Source: Burkholderiales bacterium (lineage in GTDB: Bacteria > Pseudomonadota > Gammaproteobacteria > Burkholderiales > Casimicrobiaceae). Taken from it: a stretch of 8,972 nt of DNA. The position numbers and the translations under genes were made by a program. The stretch lies in assembly GCA_031275075.1 (NCBI GenBank), contig JAISPI010000144.1, positions 1-8,972 of the forward strand. Reading direction: 5' to 3'. Below the pieces are notes generated by a model that was not told the DNA's origin, ran no database searches, and worked only from the letters and a program-made list of their open reading frames with translations. Position 1 is the first letter of the stretch. Each line of letters begins with the position of its first letter. Positions 1 through 7,021 of the stretch are shown here, piece by piece.

Positions 1-873
1 GAGCCGAAACAATCGCCAGCGGTTGCCAATAAAGTGGTGAGTGAAAAGATCAAATTTGTATTAGGCCATGTATGCTCGGGCTCGTTCAAGCCGGCAGCGC
101 AAATCTACAATGAAAACGATATTCTGATGATCAGTTCGTCGGCGACTTCCGACGATCTTTCTACCTATGGCTACAAGACGTTTTTCCGCACCATCGGCAA
201 GGACAGTCAGCAAGGGCCGGCGGCGGCGGAATATATCATCAACAAGGCCAAGCCGAAAAAACTGGCCATCCTTCACGATAAACAGACGTACGGTCAAGGC
301 GTAGCGACGCAGGTGAGAAACACTGTCGCGCAAAGAGGTTTGAAACCGGTGATGTTTGAAGCGATCAATAAAGGCGATACCGATTATTCGGCGCTGATCA
401 CCAAGATGAAACGTGCGGGCGTCGATTTCGTTTATTACGGCGGTTACCATCCCGAGTTGATTATTCTGTTGAAGCAGGCGCACGATCAAAATCTTGGCGC
501 GCGTTGGATGGGGCCGGAGGGTGCTGCGGTGTCGGATGTGAAGGGCGAGTCGGCGGAAGGATTGCTGGTGACGCTGCCGCCGGATTTCTCGAAGGAACCG
601 ACCAACGCCAAGATTGTGGAAGCTTTCAAGGCGAAGAAGCAGGATGCTTCCGGCGTGTTCGTGATGACCTCGTACGCGGCGGCGCAAGTGTTGTTGGATG
701 CGATCAAGGGGGCGCAATCGGAAGACCCGAAGAAAGTTTCTGAATATATGCACAAAAACAAGTTCAAGACGGTGTTGGGTGATGTCGAATTCACGCCGCA
801 AGGAGACTGGGCGACGGCACGGTTCGATATTTTTGTCTGGCACAAGGATGCCAGCAAAACCTTGGCTCCCTGA
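1..873 (+). CDS. livK: Branched-chain amino-acid ABC transporter, periplasmic substrate-binding protein (5' truncated)
   Basis: This is the periplasmic Leu/Ile/Val-binding protein that delivers substrate to the LivHMGF membrane complex. The frame is open from base 1 and ends at TGA 871-873. It gives 290 visible residues; the signal peptide and roughly the first 75 residues are missing by comparison with E. coli LivJ/LivK (about 368 residues). The visible part tracks E. coli LivK closely: a GHVCSGS segment, ILMISSSAT, SQGPAAAEYI, the hinge-region motif LAILHDKQTYGQG, DFVYYGGYHPE, WMGPEGA, and a C-terminal GDW-FDIFVWH. These are hallmarks of the type I periplasmic binding fold (Peripla_BP_6). 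An ATG at 34 exists but lies inside the domain, so it is not the true start. The livHMGF genes follow directly after a terminator. The family is certain; the exact ligand (Leu-specific or Leu/Ile/Val) cannot be told. Confidence 0.95.
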   Translation, partial: EPKQSPAVANKVVSEKIKFVLGHVCSGSFKPAAQIYNENDILMISSSATSDDLSTYGYKTFFRTIGKDSQQGPAAAEYIINKAKPKKLAILHDKQTYGQGVATQVRNTVAQRGLKPVMFEAINKGDTDYSALITKMKRAGVDFVYYGGYHPELIILLKQAHDQNLGARWMGPEGAAVSDVKGESAEGLLVTLPPDFSKEPTNAKIVEAFKAKKQDASGVFVMTSYAAAQVLLDAIKGAQSEDPKKVSEYMHKNKFKTVLGDVEFTPQGDWATARFDIFVWHKDASKTLAP

Positions 874-886
874 TTCAGGGCAATGG

Positions 887-921
887 CGCCGGACATCAGC
901 AAAGGTGTCCGGCGTTTTTTT
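887..921 (+). terminator. Intrinsic terminator between livK and livH
   Basis: A perfect 9-bp stem is formed by CGCCGGACA (887-895) and TGTCCGGCG (906-914), with a 10-base loop, followed directly by seven T residues (915-921). It starts 14 bases after the livK stop and ends 48 bases before the livH start. This is a textbook Rho-independent terminator. Because livHMGF has no obvious promoter of its own in the short remaining gap, it probably acts as a partial terminator that keeps the binding protein transcript in excess over the membrane genes (inference). Confidence 0.88.
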
Positions 922-969
922 AAAACCTGAGTGAATGTGCGACAGGCAGCGGGGGTGGAGTTTTTTTGA

Positions 970-1896
970 ATGGACACATTGTTTCCATTGTTGTTGCAGC
1001 AATTGATTAACGGGCTGAGCCTCGGCGCAATTTACGCGTTGATTGCAATCGGCTATACGATGGTGTACGGCATCATCGGCATGATCAACTTTGCGCATGG
1101 TGAAATTTACATGATCGGTGCCTACGTTGGGCTGATTACGATCACTGCTATTGGTACTGCAATGGGTTATCCGCCGTGGTTTCTGGTGGTGGCGGCGTTG
1201 GGCATTGCAATCATGGTCACTTGTGCTTATGGGTGGACGGTCGAGCGCTTTGCTTACCGCAGTTTGCGCGGTAGCCCACGGCTGGTACCTTTGATTTCAG
1301 CGATTGGAATGTCCATTTTTTTGCAAAATTATATTGTGATTTTGCAAACCTCGCGTGATTTGTCGGTTCCCGAACTGATTACCGGTCATCTGTTCTCAAT
1401 AGACGTGGGCGGATTTGAAGTCAGTATGTCCAACTCCAGGGCGCTGATTCTGCTGGTAACGATAGCATTGATGGCAGCGGTGACGTTGTTCATCGGCCAT
1501 GCCCGGATGGGTCGCGCTTGTCGCGCCTGTTCGCAGGATATCCGGATGGCCGGACTGCTTGGCATTGATGTCAATAAAGTGATTTCGTTTACATTTATTC
1601 TCGGCGCTTTTCTGGCTGCGGTCGGCGGTGTGTTGATCGGTTTGTCGATCAATAAAATCAATCCGTTCATTGGTTTTCTGGCAGGGATAAAAGCGTTTAC
1701 CGCCGCAGTGTTGGGTGGTATTGGCAGTGTTCCAGGCGCAATGTTGGGCGGCGCGTTGCTTGGACTGGTAGAAACTTTTGCGTCGGCTTTTTTACCGACA
1801 GAATATAAAGATTTGGTTGCGTTCGGTCTGTTGATCGTGATTCTTCTGATTCGTCCGTCGGGGCTGTTGGGACGACCGGAAGTGGAGAAGGTGTAA
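970..1896 (+). CDS. livH: Branched-chain amino-acid ABC transporter permease LivH
   Basis: LivH is one of the two inner-membrane subunits forming the Leu/Ile/Val translocation path with LivM. It is 308 residues, the same length as E. coli LivH as I recall it. Shared stretches include ALIAIGYTMVYGIIGMINFA near the N-terminus, ISAIGMSIFLQNY, GRACRACSQDIRMAGLLGI (the cytoplasmic coupling loop that contacts the ATPases), KAFTAAVLGGIGSVPGAMLGG and the C-terminal GRPEVEKV. It is strongly hydrophobic, with about eight membrane segments. The ATG at 970 is preceded by GGAG at 957-960, 9 bases upstream. The stop codon overlaps the livM start by one base (TAATG), which suggests translational coupling. 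It lies downstream of the livK terminator, so it relies on read-through or on an unrecognised promoter. Confidence 0.96.
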   Translation: MDTLFPLLLQQLINGLSLGAIYALIAIGYTMVYGIIGMINFAHGEIYMIGAYVGLITITAIGTAMGYPPWFLVVAALGIAIMVTCAYGWTVERFAYRSLRGSPRLVPLISAIGMSIFLQNYIVILQTSRDLSVPELITGHLFSIDVGGFEVSMSNSRALILLVTIALMAAVTLFIGHARMGRACRACSQDIRMAGLLGIDVNKVISFTFILGAFLAAVGGVLIGLSINKINPFIGFLAGIKAFTAAVLGGIGSVPGAMLGGALLGLVETFASAFLPTEYKDLVAFGLLIVILLIRPSGLLGRPEVEKV

Positions 1897-3140
1897 TGCG
1901 CGATACGACCAAAACAAAAATTCTTAAGGATGCATTTATCGCTGCGACGGTAACAGCCATTTTGACGGTTCCGTTAATCGGAATGCGGCTCAAAGTTGAG
2001 AGCACCGGGTTAACGCTGCATAAGGATTTTATGTGGCCGGTCATTGCGGTGTTGGTGGTTTTCGTGGCGCGGCTGGTGTTGCCGTTTTTGCTCATACCCA
2101 AAGTGTCCATTCCGGCGGCTTGGTCGCGGAAAGCCGCCGACCACAGGAAATGGTGGCTTGGGGCATTTGTTGTGCTGGCATTGGTATGGCCGTTTACGCC
2201 GCTGGGCAGCAGCACGATGCTGACAGCGATGACGATGGCGATGATTTATGTGCTTTTGGCGCTCGGGCTGAACATCGTCGTAGGGTATGCCGGATTGCTC
2301 GATCTGGGACACGCAGCGTTTTACGCCATCGGCGCTTATACCTATGCGCTGCTCAACGTTCATTTTGGTTTCGGTTTTTGGGAGGCGTTGCTGTTCGCCG
2401 GTTTGTCGGCGGCGCTGTTCGGTATCTTGCTCGGTTTTCCGGTGTTGCGGTTACGGGGTGATTATCTGGCAATTGTGACGCTGGGCTTTGGCGAGATCGT
2501 TCGTATCACGCTGAACAACTGGGACAGCCTCACGCATGGGCCGGACGGGATTAACAATATTTCAAAACCGACATTGCTGGGTTATGAAATTACCAGACGG
2601 GCGCGGACTGAAGACGGTACGACGTTATGGCAGGCGTTGGGTATTGATTACAACAATATCTATCAACAACTGGTGTTGTATTTCATCGCTTTTCTTCTGG
2701 TGGTGATCGCGGCGTTTCTGATCAACCGTTTGGTCAAGATGCCGATCGGTCGCGCCTGGGAGGCGTTACGTGAGGATGAAATAGCCTGTCGTTCGCTGGC
2801 ATTGAATCCGACGATGATCAAGTTGACGGCGTTTTCTCTGGGCAGCATGTTCGCCGGTTTTGCCGGAGCGTTTTACGCGGCGTTTTTGGGATCGGTAACG
2901 CCGGCTTCGTTTGGGTTCATCGAGTCGGCGATCATTTTGTCGATCGTTGTTCTCGGCGGCATGGGGTCGCAGCGCGGTGTTGTGTTGGCGGCGTTGGTGT
3001 TGACTCTGTTGCCGGAATTTGCGCGCGGTTTCGCCGAATACCGGATGCTGATTTTTGGGGCAGTCATGGTGTTGATGATGATTTGGCGGCCGCAAGGTTT
3101 GTGGCCGGCGTCGCGTCGCCGGGTGGAACTTCCATCATGA
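1896..3140 (+). CDS. livM: Branched-chain amino-acid ABC transporter permease LivM
   Basis: LivM is the second inner-membrane subunit of the importer and pairs with LivH. It is 414 residues, close to E. coli LivM (about 425). The first 100 or so residues hold extra hydrophobic segments typical of the LivM N-terminal extension (LivHM_N/DUF3382). The permease core follows: YVLLALGLNIVVGYAGLLDLGHAAFYAIGAY begins near residue 118. The coupling loop MPIGRAWEALREDEIACRSLALN comes before LGSMFAGFAGAFYAA, and SAIILSIVVLGGMGSQRG lies near the C-terminus. The ATG at 1896 overlaps the livH stop by one base and has GGAG at 1884-1887. The last codon overlaps the livG start by four bases (ATGA at 3137-3140). 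No odd features or frame breaks were seen. Confidence 0.96.
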   Translation: MRDTTKTKILKDAFIAATVTAILTVPLIGMRLKVESTGLTLHKDFMWPVIAVLVVFVARLVLPFLLIPKVSIPAAWSRKAADHRKWWLGAFVVLALVWPFTPLGSSTMLTAMTMAMIYVLLALGLNIVVGYAGLLDLGHAAFYAIGAYTYALLNVHFGFGFWEALLFAGLSAALFGILLGFPVLRLRGDYLAIVTLGFGEIVRITLNNWDSLTHGPDGINNISKPTLLGYEITRRARTEDGTTLWQALGIDYNNIYQQLVLYFIAFLLVVIAAFLINRLVKMPIGRAWEALREDEIACRSLALNPTMIKLTAFSLGSMFAGFAGAFYAAFLGSVTPASFGFIESAIILSIVVLGGMGSQRGVVLAALVLTLLPEFARGFAEYRMLIFGAVMVLMMIWRPQGLWPASRRRVELPS

Positions 3141-3952
3141 GCGGCAATGTGGCAGAAACTGCGGAAAAAAACGTAACAGATAAACAGGCTAAGCCGGTTT
3201 TGAGCATCAGGCAACTGCAAATGCGGTTTGGTGGCTTGGTTGCAGTCGATAACATCACGTTTGACGTTATCGAAAAAGAAATTTACGCGATCATTGGTCC
3301 TAACGGCGCCGGAAAAACAACGGTGTTCAATTGTATCAGCGGGTTTTATAAACCGACTTCTGGCGGCATCATGTTCGGCGGCGCTGATATCGCCGGACGC
3401 GCCAGCCACGAGATCGCCCGCTGCGGGATTGTGCGGACGTTCCAGAACATTCGGCTGTTTCGCAACATGACCGTGGTTGAAAATCTGCTTGTGGCGCAAC
3501 ATGCGCAACTGAAAACGGGTCTGTTGCATGGACTGTTAAACACACGAGCGTATCGTAAATCGGAGAGAGAAGCGTTGGAGCGCGCCGCGTTCTGGCTCGA
3601 TAGAGTGCGTTTGCGCGAGGTTGCCAACCGCGAAGCAGGGAATTTGTCGTACGGTCAGCAACGGCGGCTGGAAATCGCTCGCTGCATGATTACCCAACCG
3701 AAGCTGTTGATGCTCGATGAACCGGCGGCAGGTTTGAACCCGCAGGAAACCGTGGAACTTGATCAGTTGATCCGCGATCTTCGAGATACGTGCAATGTAT
3801 CGGTGCTTCTTATTGAACACGACATGAGTCTGGTGATGGAAATTTCCGACCGTATTCTGGTGATGGAGTATGGACAACCGATTGCCGAAGGAACACCGGA
3901 ACAAGTTCGTCATGATCCTAACGTGATCCGCGCTTATCTGGGAGGCGAGTGA
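3137..3952 (+). CDS. livG: Branched-chain amino-acid ABC transporter ATP-binding protein LivG
   Basis: LivG is one of the two cytoplasmic ATPases that power Leu/Ile/Val import. It is 271 residues from the ATG at 3137, which overlaps the livM stop as ATGA and has a purine-rich GGTGGA about 10 bases upstream. A start at 3083 is also open, but it would lie deep inside livM and add 18 residues with no family counterpart. Walker A GPNGAGKTT is at residues 54-62, the signature LSYGQ at 170-174, Walker B LLMLDEP at 190-196, and the switch histidine H228 sits in LLIEHDM. The segments VRTFQNIRLFRNMTVVENLLVAQH and AAGLNPQET are LivG-specific. About 16 residues before the ATPase domain (SGNVAETAEKNVTDK) are extra relative to E. 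coli LivG (255 residues); they are hydrophilic and of unknown use. Confidence 0.96.
   Translation: MSGNVAETAEKNVTDKQAKPVLSIRQLQMRFGGLVAVDNITFDVIEKEIYAIIGPNGAGKTTVFNCISGFYKPTSGGIMFGGADIAGRASHEIARCGIVRTFQNIRLFRNMTVVENLLVAQHAQLKTGLLHGLLNTRAYRKSEREALERAAFWLDRVRLREVANREAGNLSYGQQRRLEIARCMITQPKLLMLDEPAAGLNPQETVELDQLIRDLRDTCNVSVLLIEHDMSLVMEISDRILVMEYGQPIAEGTPEQVRHDPNVIRAYLGGE
3941..3945 (+). promoter_or_regulatory. Strong ribosome binding site deciding the livF start
   Basis: GGAGG inside the last codons of livG lies 6 bases before ATG 3952 and 3 bases before the alternative GTG 3949. The spacing favours the ATG and keeps translation of livF tied to that of livG. Confidence 0.7.
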
Positions 3953-4665
3953 TGAGCGACGCGTTACTACGGGTTGACAATATTCATACACACTACGGCA
4001 AGATTGAAGCGTTGAAGGGGGTGTCGCTTGAAGTCAAGCGTGGCGAAATCGTGACGCTGATTGGCGCCAACGGGGCTGGAAAGACAACATTGCTGATGAC
4101 CATTTGCGGGTCGCCGAAAGCCAGCAGTGGCCGCATTTTGTTTGAAGGTGACGACATCACACGTAAACCGACGCATGAAATCATCCAAAGCGGTATCGGT
4201 ATTGCGCCGGAAGGGCGAAGGGTGTTTCCGGGTTTGACGGTCAACGAAAATTTGAAGATGGGCGCTTTTTTCGAAAGCGGCGCACAAATCGAACATGGTT
4301 TGGAGAAGGTGTTTCACCTTTTCCCGCGTCTGAAAGAACGGATGAATCAACGCGCTGGTACGATGTCGGGCGGCGAGCAACAGATGTTGGCGATCGGGCG
4401 GGCGTTGATGAGCCGTCCGCAATTGCTGTTGCTCGACGAGCCATCGCTGGGGTTAGCTCCATTGATCATCACCCAGATTTTCAAGATTATCGAAACCATT
4501 CGTGAAGAGGGCGTTTCCGTTTTTCTGGTTGAGCAGAACGCGCACAAGGCGCTGGCATTGGCCGATCGCGGATATGTGCTGGAAAACGGAAGAATTGTAT
4601 TGTCGGATAGCGGGCAAGCGTTGTTGCATAACGATGACGTGCGGCGAGCTTATCTTGGCGCTTAG
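3952..4665 (+). CDS. livF: Branched-chain amino-acid ABC transporter ATP-binding protein LivF
   Basis: LivF is the second ATPase subunit, paired with LivG. From the ATG at 3952 it is 237 residues, the same as E. coli LivF. A GTG at 3949 is in frame one codon earlier, but the strong ribosome site GGAGG (3941-3945) is 6 bases from the ATG and only 3 from the GTG, so the ATG is preferred. It overlaps the livG stop by one base (TGATG). Walker A GANGAGKTT is at residues 38-46, the signature MSGGEQQ starts at 138, and Walker B LLLLDEP ends at P164. PEGRRVFPGLTVNENL and RAGTMSGGEQQMLAIGRALMS match the family. The position of the switch histidine is glutamine (Q195 in FLVEQNA), as is usual in LivF proteins. 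It ends the recognisable transporter genes. Confidence 0.96.
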   Translation: MSDALLRVDNIHTHYGKIEALKGVSLEVKRGEIVTLIGANGAGKTTLLMTICGSPKASSGRILFEGDDITRKPTHEIIQSGIGIAPEGRRVFPGLTVNENLKMGAFFESGAQIEHGLEKVFHLFPRLKERMNQRAGTMSGGEQQMLAIGRALMSRPQLLLLDEPSLGLAPLIITQIFKIIETIREEGVSVFLVEQNAHKALALADRGYVLENGRIVLSDSGQALLHNDDVRRAYLGA

Positions 4666-4699
4666 AAAAACGAAAAAACAAACACGATAAAGACCTTTC

Positions 4700-5467
4700 A
4701 TGGAAGCGGTTGCCAAAATTCATTTGCAAAGAGGTGTCAATTTTCGTGATCTTGGCGGTTACCGGATGAGCGATGGGCGAACGACCAAGCTGGGGCTGTT
4801 ATTTCGTTCCGGTGTTTTGGATGAATTGACACCGGAAGACAAAGAAACACTGGAAGCATTGCCGGTAACGCATGTGCTCGATTACCGGGACGAGGAGGAA
4901 GCGCGGCAGAAGCCGGATCTGTTGTGGCGCAACGTGCAGTATGAATGTGTTCCGGCAAATCCGGATCGCTTGAAAACCGGCGCGAGTTTTGCGCAACTGC
5001 TTTCCGGTGTCGTTGACGAGTCGCGGGCTTTTGTTTTCATGAAAGAATTGTATCGACGGTTGCCGTTCAACAATCCGGCGTACCAACGATTGTTGACTTG
5101 GTTGCGCGCGCCGGAGGCACTGCGTCTCGTACAACATTGCGCGATCGGTAAGGATCGTACCGGCGTGGGCAGCGCCATCGTATTGCTGGCGCTGGGCGCG
5201 GAACGGAAAACGATTGTCGAGGACTATATGGTGACGGAAACGTCGCTGGCTTCGTACCGTGAACGTTGGATGGCGACGTTGGATCGCCATCGCATGGGCG
5301 CAAGGTATGATGCAGTGGCATGCGTGTTTTCTGCTCGTGAAGCGTTTATCGAGGCAGCGCTTGATGCCATCGAATCACGCTATGGCAGTATTGCCTGTTA
5401 TTTACAAGAGGAATTTGGACTCGATGGCGTCAGCCGCGCGGCGTTGCAGGCGCGTTATCTGAAGTGA
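4700..5467 (+). CDS. Tyrosine-protein phosphatase family protein (Y_phosphatase3-like)
   Basis: This is a 255-residue, probably cytoplasmic protein of the HCx5R phosphatase superfamily. No signal peptide or membrane segment is visible. The N-terminal motif NFRDLGGY (residues 14-21), then DGR and LLFRSGVLDELTPED, and HVLDYRDEEE are typical of the Y_phosphatase3 family (PF13350). The active-site loop is HCAIGKDRTG, with nucleophile C147 and phosphate-binding R153, so it looks catalytically competent. The ATG at 4700 is the only reasonable start: a TAA lies in frame at 4688-4690 and the next Met falls after the conserved N-terminal motif. No good ribosome site is seen, only A-rich sequence. It starts 34 bases after livF without a terminator, so co-transcription is likely. 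Members are known to act on phosphotyrosine, phosphoinositides or other phosphate esters; the substrate here is unknown. Confidence 0.88.
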   Translation: MEAVAKIHLQRGVNFRDLGGYRMSDGRTTKLGLLFRSGVLDELTPEDKETLEALPVTHVLDYRDEEEARQKPDLLWRNVQYECVPANPDRLKTGASFAQLLSGVVDESRAFVFMKELYRRLPFNNPAYQRLLTWLRAPEALRLVQHCAIGKDRTGVGSAIVLLALGAERKTIVEDYMVTETSLASYRERWMATLDRHRMGARYDAVACVFSAREAFIEAALDAIESRYGSIACYLQEEFGLDGVSRAALQARYLK

Positions 5468-5488
5468 GTGCCATTTTGGGGATATACG

Positions 5489-5517
5489 TCGCCATTTCAG
5501 CAAAAAAATGGTTTAAT
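5489..5517 (+). promoter_or_regulatory. Possible sigma-70 promoter for dctA
   Basis: TCGCCA (5489-5494, 4 of 6 to TTGACA) and TTTAAT (5512-5517, 5 of 6 to TATAAT) are separated by 17 bases in the 101-base gap before dctA. The match is modest and the surrounding sequence is AT-rich, so chance is possible. Confidence 0.3.
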
Positions 5518-5568
5518 TACGGGAAGTATCAGCATTTTTCAATGAATCTGTTTTTTAAAGGGCAGTAA

Positions 5569-6966
5569 GTGGATCAGCAAAACGTAAAAGAAACGCGCAA
5601 GAAAGCTTTATATAAGAGCCTGTATTTTCAAGTCATCGTCGCTATTATTCTGGGAATTTTGCTAGGGCATTTTCTCCCTGAATATGGTGTGAAAATGAAA
5701 CCGTTGGGCGATGGGTTCATCAAGCTGATCAAGATGATCATTGCGCCGATCATCTTCTGCACGGTGGTTGTCGGGATCGCCGGAATGGGAAGCCTGAAAA
5801 AAGTCGGACGGGTCGGCGGCAAGGCGCTGATCTATTTCGAGGCGGTAACCACGTTGGCGCTCGTCATCGGTCTGGTCGTTGTTAATACATTGAAGCCCGG
5901 CGTTGGGATGAATGTCGATCCGGCAACGCTCGATGCGGGCGCGATTTCCAAGTACGCCAAAGCCGGAGAAAGTCACTCATTCATTGATTTCGTTCTTGGG
6001 ATTATTCCGAACAGTGTGGTCGGCGCCTTCGCCGAAGGCAATATTTTGCAGGTGTTGCTGTTCTCTATATTGTTTGCGTTTGCGTTGACGTTGATGGGTG
6101 AGCGGGCGCGGCGGGTTGTCGCTGGTGTTGAGCTGTTGGCACAAGTGATGTTCGGTGTTATCGGTTTCATCATGAGAGTAGCCCCGATCGGAGCTTTTGG
6201 CGCAATGGCGTTCACCATCGGGTCGCAGGGCATTTCCAGTCTGGTAAAGCTCGGTGAACTGATGTTGGGCTTTTATATGACTTGTCTGCTGTTTGTTTTC
6301 GTGGTGCTGGGTTTCATCGCTCGGCTGGCGGGCTTTAGTATCTGGAAACTGATCAAGTACATTAAAGAAGAACTGCTGATCGTGCTCGGCACTTCGTCCT
6401 CCGAATCGGTGCTGCCGCGGTTGATGAAAAAGCTCGAAAAACTTGGTTGTCATAAATCGGTCGTCAGTTTGGTCGTGCCGACCGGTTATTCATTCAACCT
6501 CGACGGAACGTCGATTTACCTGACAATGGCGGCCATTTTCATCGCTCAGGCATGCAACATTCCTCTAACGCTTGGGCATGAACTGACGATTTTGGCCGTT
6601 TTGTTGCTAACCTCGAAAGGGGCGGCCGGAGTGACCGGTTCCGGCTTCGTGACGCTGGCGGCGACCCTGTCGTCGGTCCCCGGCGCAGAAATTCCGGTGG
6701 CCGGACTGGCGTTGATTCTCGGCGTTGACCGTTTCATGTCGGAAGCGCGAGCGTTGACCAATCTGGTTGGCAATACGGTAGCGACTGTTGTTGTGTCGAA
6801 GTGGGAAGACGCACTGGATGTCGAAAAAATGCATCGCGAGCTCAATAACCCGAGCGGCGATGCTGATGAAATCGAAAAGACCGCGGCGGCGGAGGAACTT
6901 GCGCCTCCGATGACACCCGAAATGGCGGCCGTTGCGAAAGACAAATCTGTAGAACCAAGACCTTGA
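5569..6966 (+). CDS. dctA: C4-dicarboxylate transport protein DctA (DAACS symporter)
   Basis: DctA is an inner-membrane symporter of the dicarboxylate/amino acid:cation family that takes up succinate, fumarate and malate. It is 465 residues; E. coli DctA is 428. The conserved re-entrant loop serine motif GTSSSES is at 274-280, followed by VLPRLMKKLEKLGCHKSVV. NLDGTS is at 310-315, SKGAAGVTGSG at 349-359 and DRFMSEARALTNLVGN at 387-402. These patterns match DctA better than the glutamate carrier GltP. The start is GTG 5569, with AAGGG at 5558-5562 six bases upstream; the in-frame ATG at 5542 is cut off by TAA just before the GTG. After W412 the protein carries an extra hydrophilic, acidic and proline-containing tail (about 425-465). 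The stop codon lies inside the -35 box of the grpE promoter. Confidence 0.95.
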   Translation: MDQQNVKETRKKALYKSLYFQVIVAIILGILLGHFLPEYGVKMKPLGDGFIKLIKMIIAPIIFCTVVVGIAGMGSLKKVGRVGGKALIYFEAVTTLALVIGLVVVNTLKPGVGMNVDPATLDAGAISKYAKAGESHSFIDFVLGIIPNSVVGAFAEGNILQVLLFSILFAFALTLMGERARRVVAGVELLAQVMFGVIGFIMRVAPIGAFGAMAFTIGSQGISSLVKLGELMLGFYMTCLLFVFVVLGFIARLAGFSIWKLIKYIKEELLIVLGTSSSESVLPRLMKKLEKLGCHKSVVSLVVPTGYSFNLDGTSIYLTMAAIFIAQACNIPLTLGHELTILAVLLLTSKGAAGVTGSGFVTLAATLSSVPGAEIPVAGLALILGVDRFMSEARALTNLVGNTVATVVVSKWEDALDVEKMHRELNNPSGDADEIEKTAAAEELAPPMTPEMAAVAKDKSVEPRP

Positions 6967-6989
6967 AAATATTTTGTTCGCCTCCATTT
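6962..6989 (+). promoter_or_regulatory. Sigma-32 (RpoH) heat-shock promoter of grpE
   Basis: The -35 box CTTGAA (6962-6967, extending to CTTGAAA) and the -10 box CTCCATTT (6982-6989, one mismatch to CCCCATNT) are separated by 14 bases. This matches the E. coli sigma-32 consensus in both boxes and spacing. The TGA stop codon of dctA (6964-6966) is part of the -35 box. Transcription would begin just before the grpE ribosome site, giving a short leader. Confidence 0.75.
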
Positions 6990-7021
6990 GTCGAAAATGT
7001 GTTCGATGATGAGGAAAAACG

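Noticed and set aside
874..969. Separate promoter for livHMGF after the terminator.
   Set aside because: No convincing -35/-10 pair was seen between the T tract and the livH ribosome site.
61..1098. Long open frame of 345 codons on the minus strand across livK and the start of livH.
   Set aside because: It lies opposite well-supported genes, crosses the terminator, has an Arg/His-rich composition typical of antisense shadows and shows no known domain.
3949..3951. GTG as the livF start codon.
   Set aside because: It is only 3 bases from the GGAGG ribosome site, whereas the ATG one codon later has good spacing and gives the family's usual length.
5471..5520. Possible terminator after the phosphatase gene: CCATTT (5492-5497) pairs with AAATGG (5506-5511), then TTTAATT.
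   Set aside because: The stem is only 6 bp and AT-rich and the T tract is broken, so it is too weak to call; the same bases are part of a possible dctA promoter.
5468..5568. Sigma-54 (-24/-12) promoter for dctA, as known in rhizobia.
   Set aside because: No GG-N10-GC pair with TGGCA and TTGC context was found; the nearest GG and GC are 9 bases apart without the flanking consensus.
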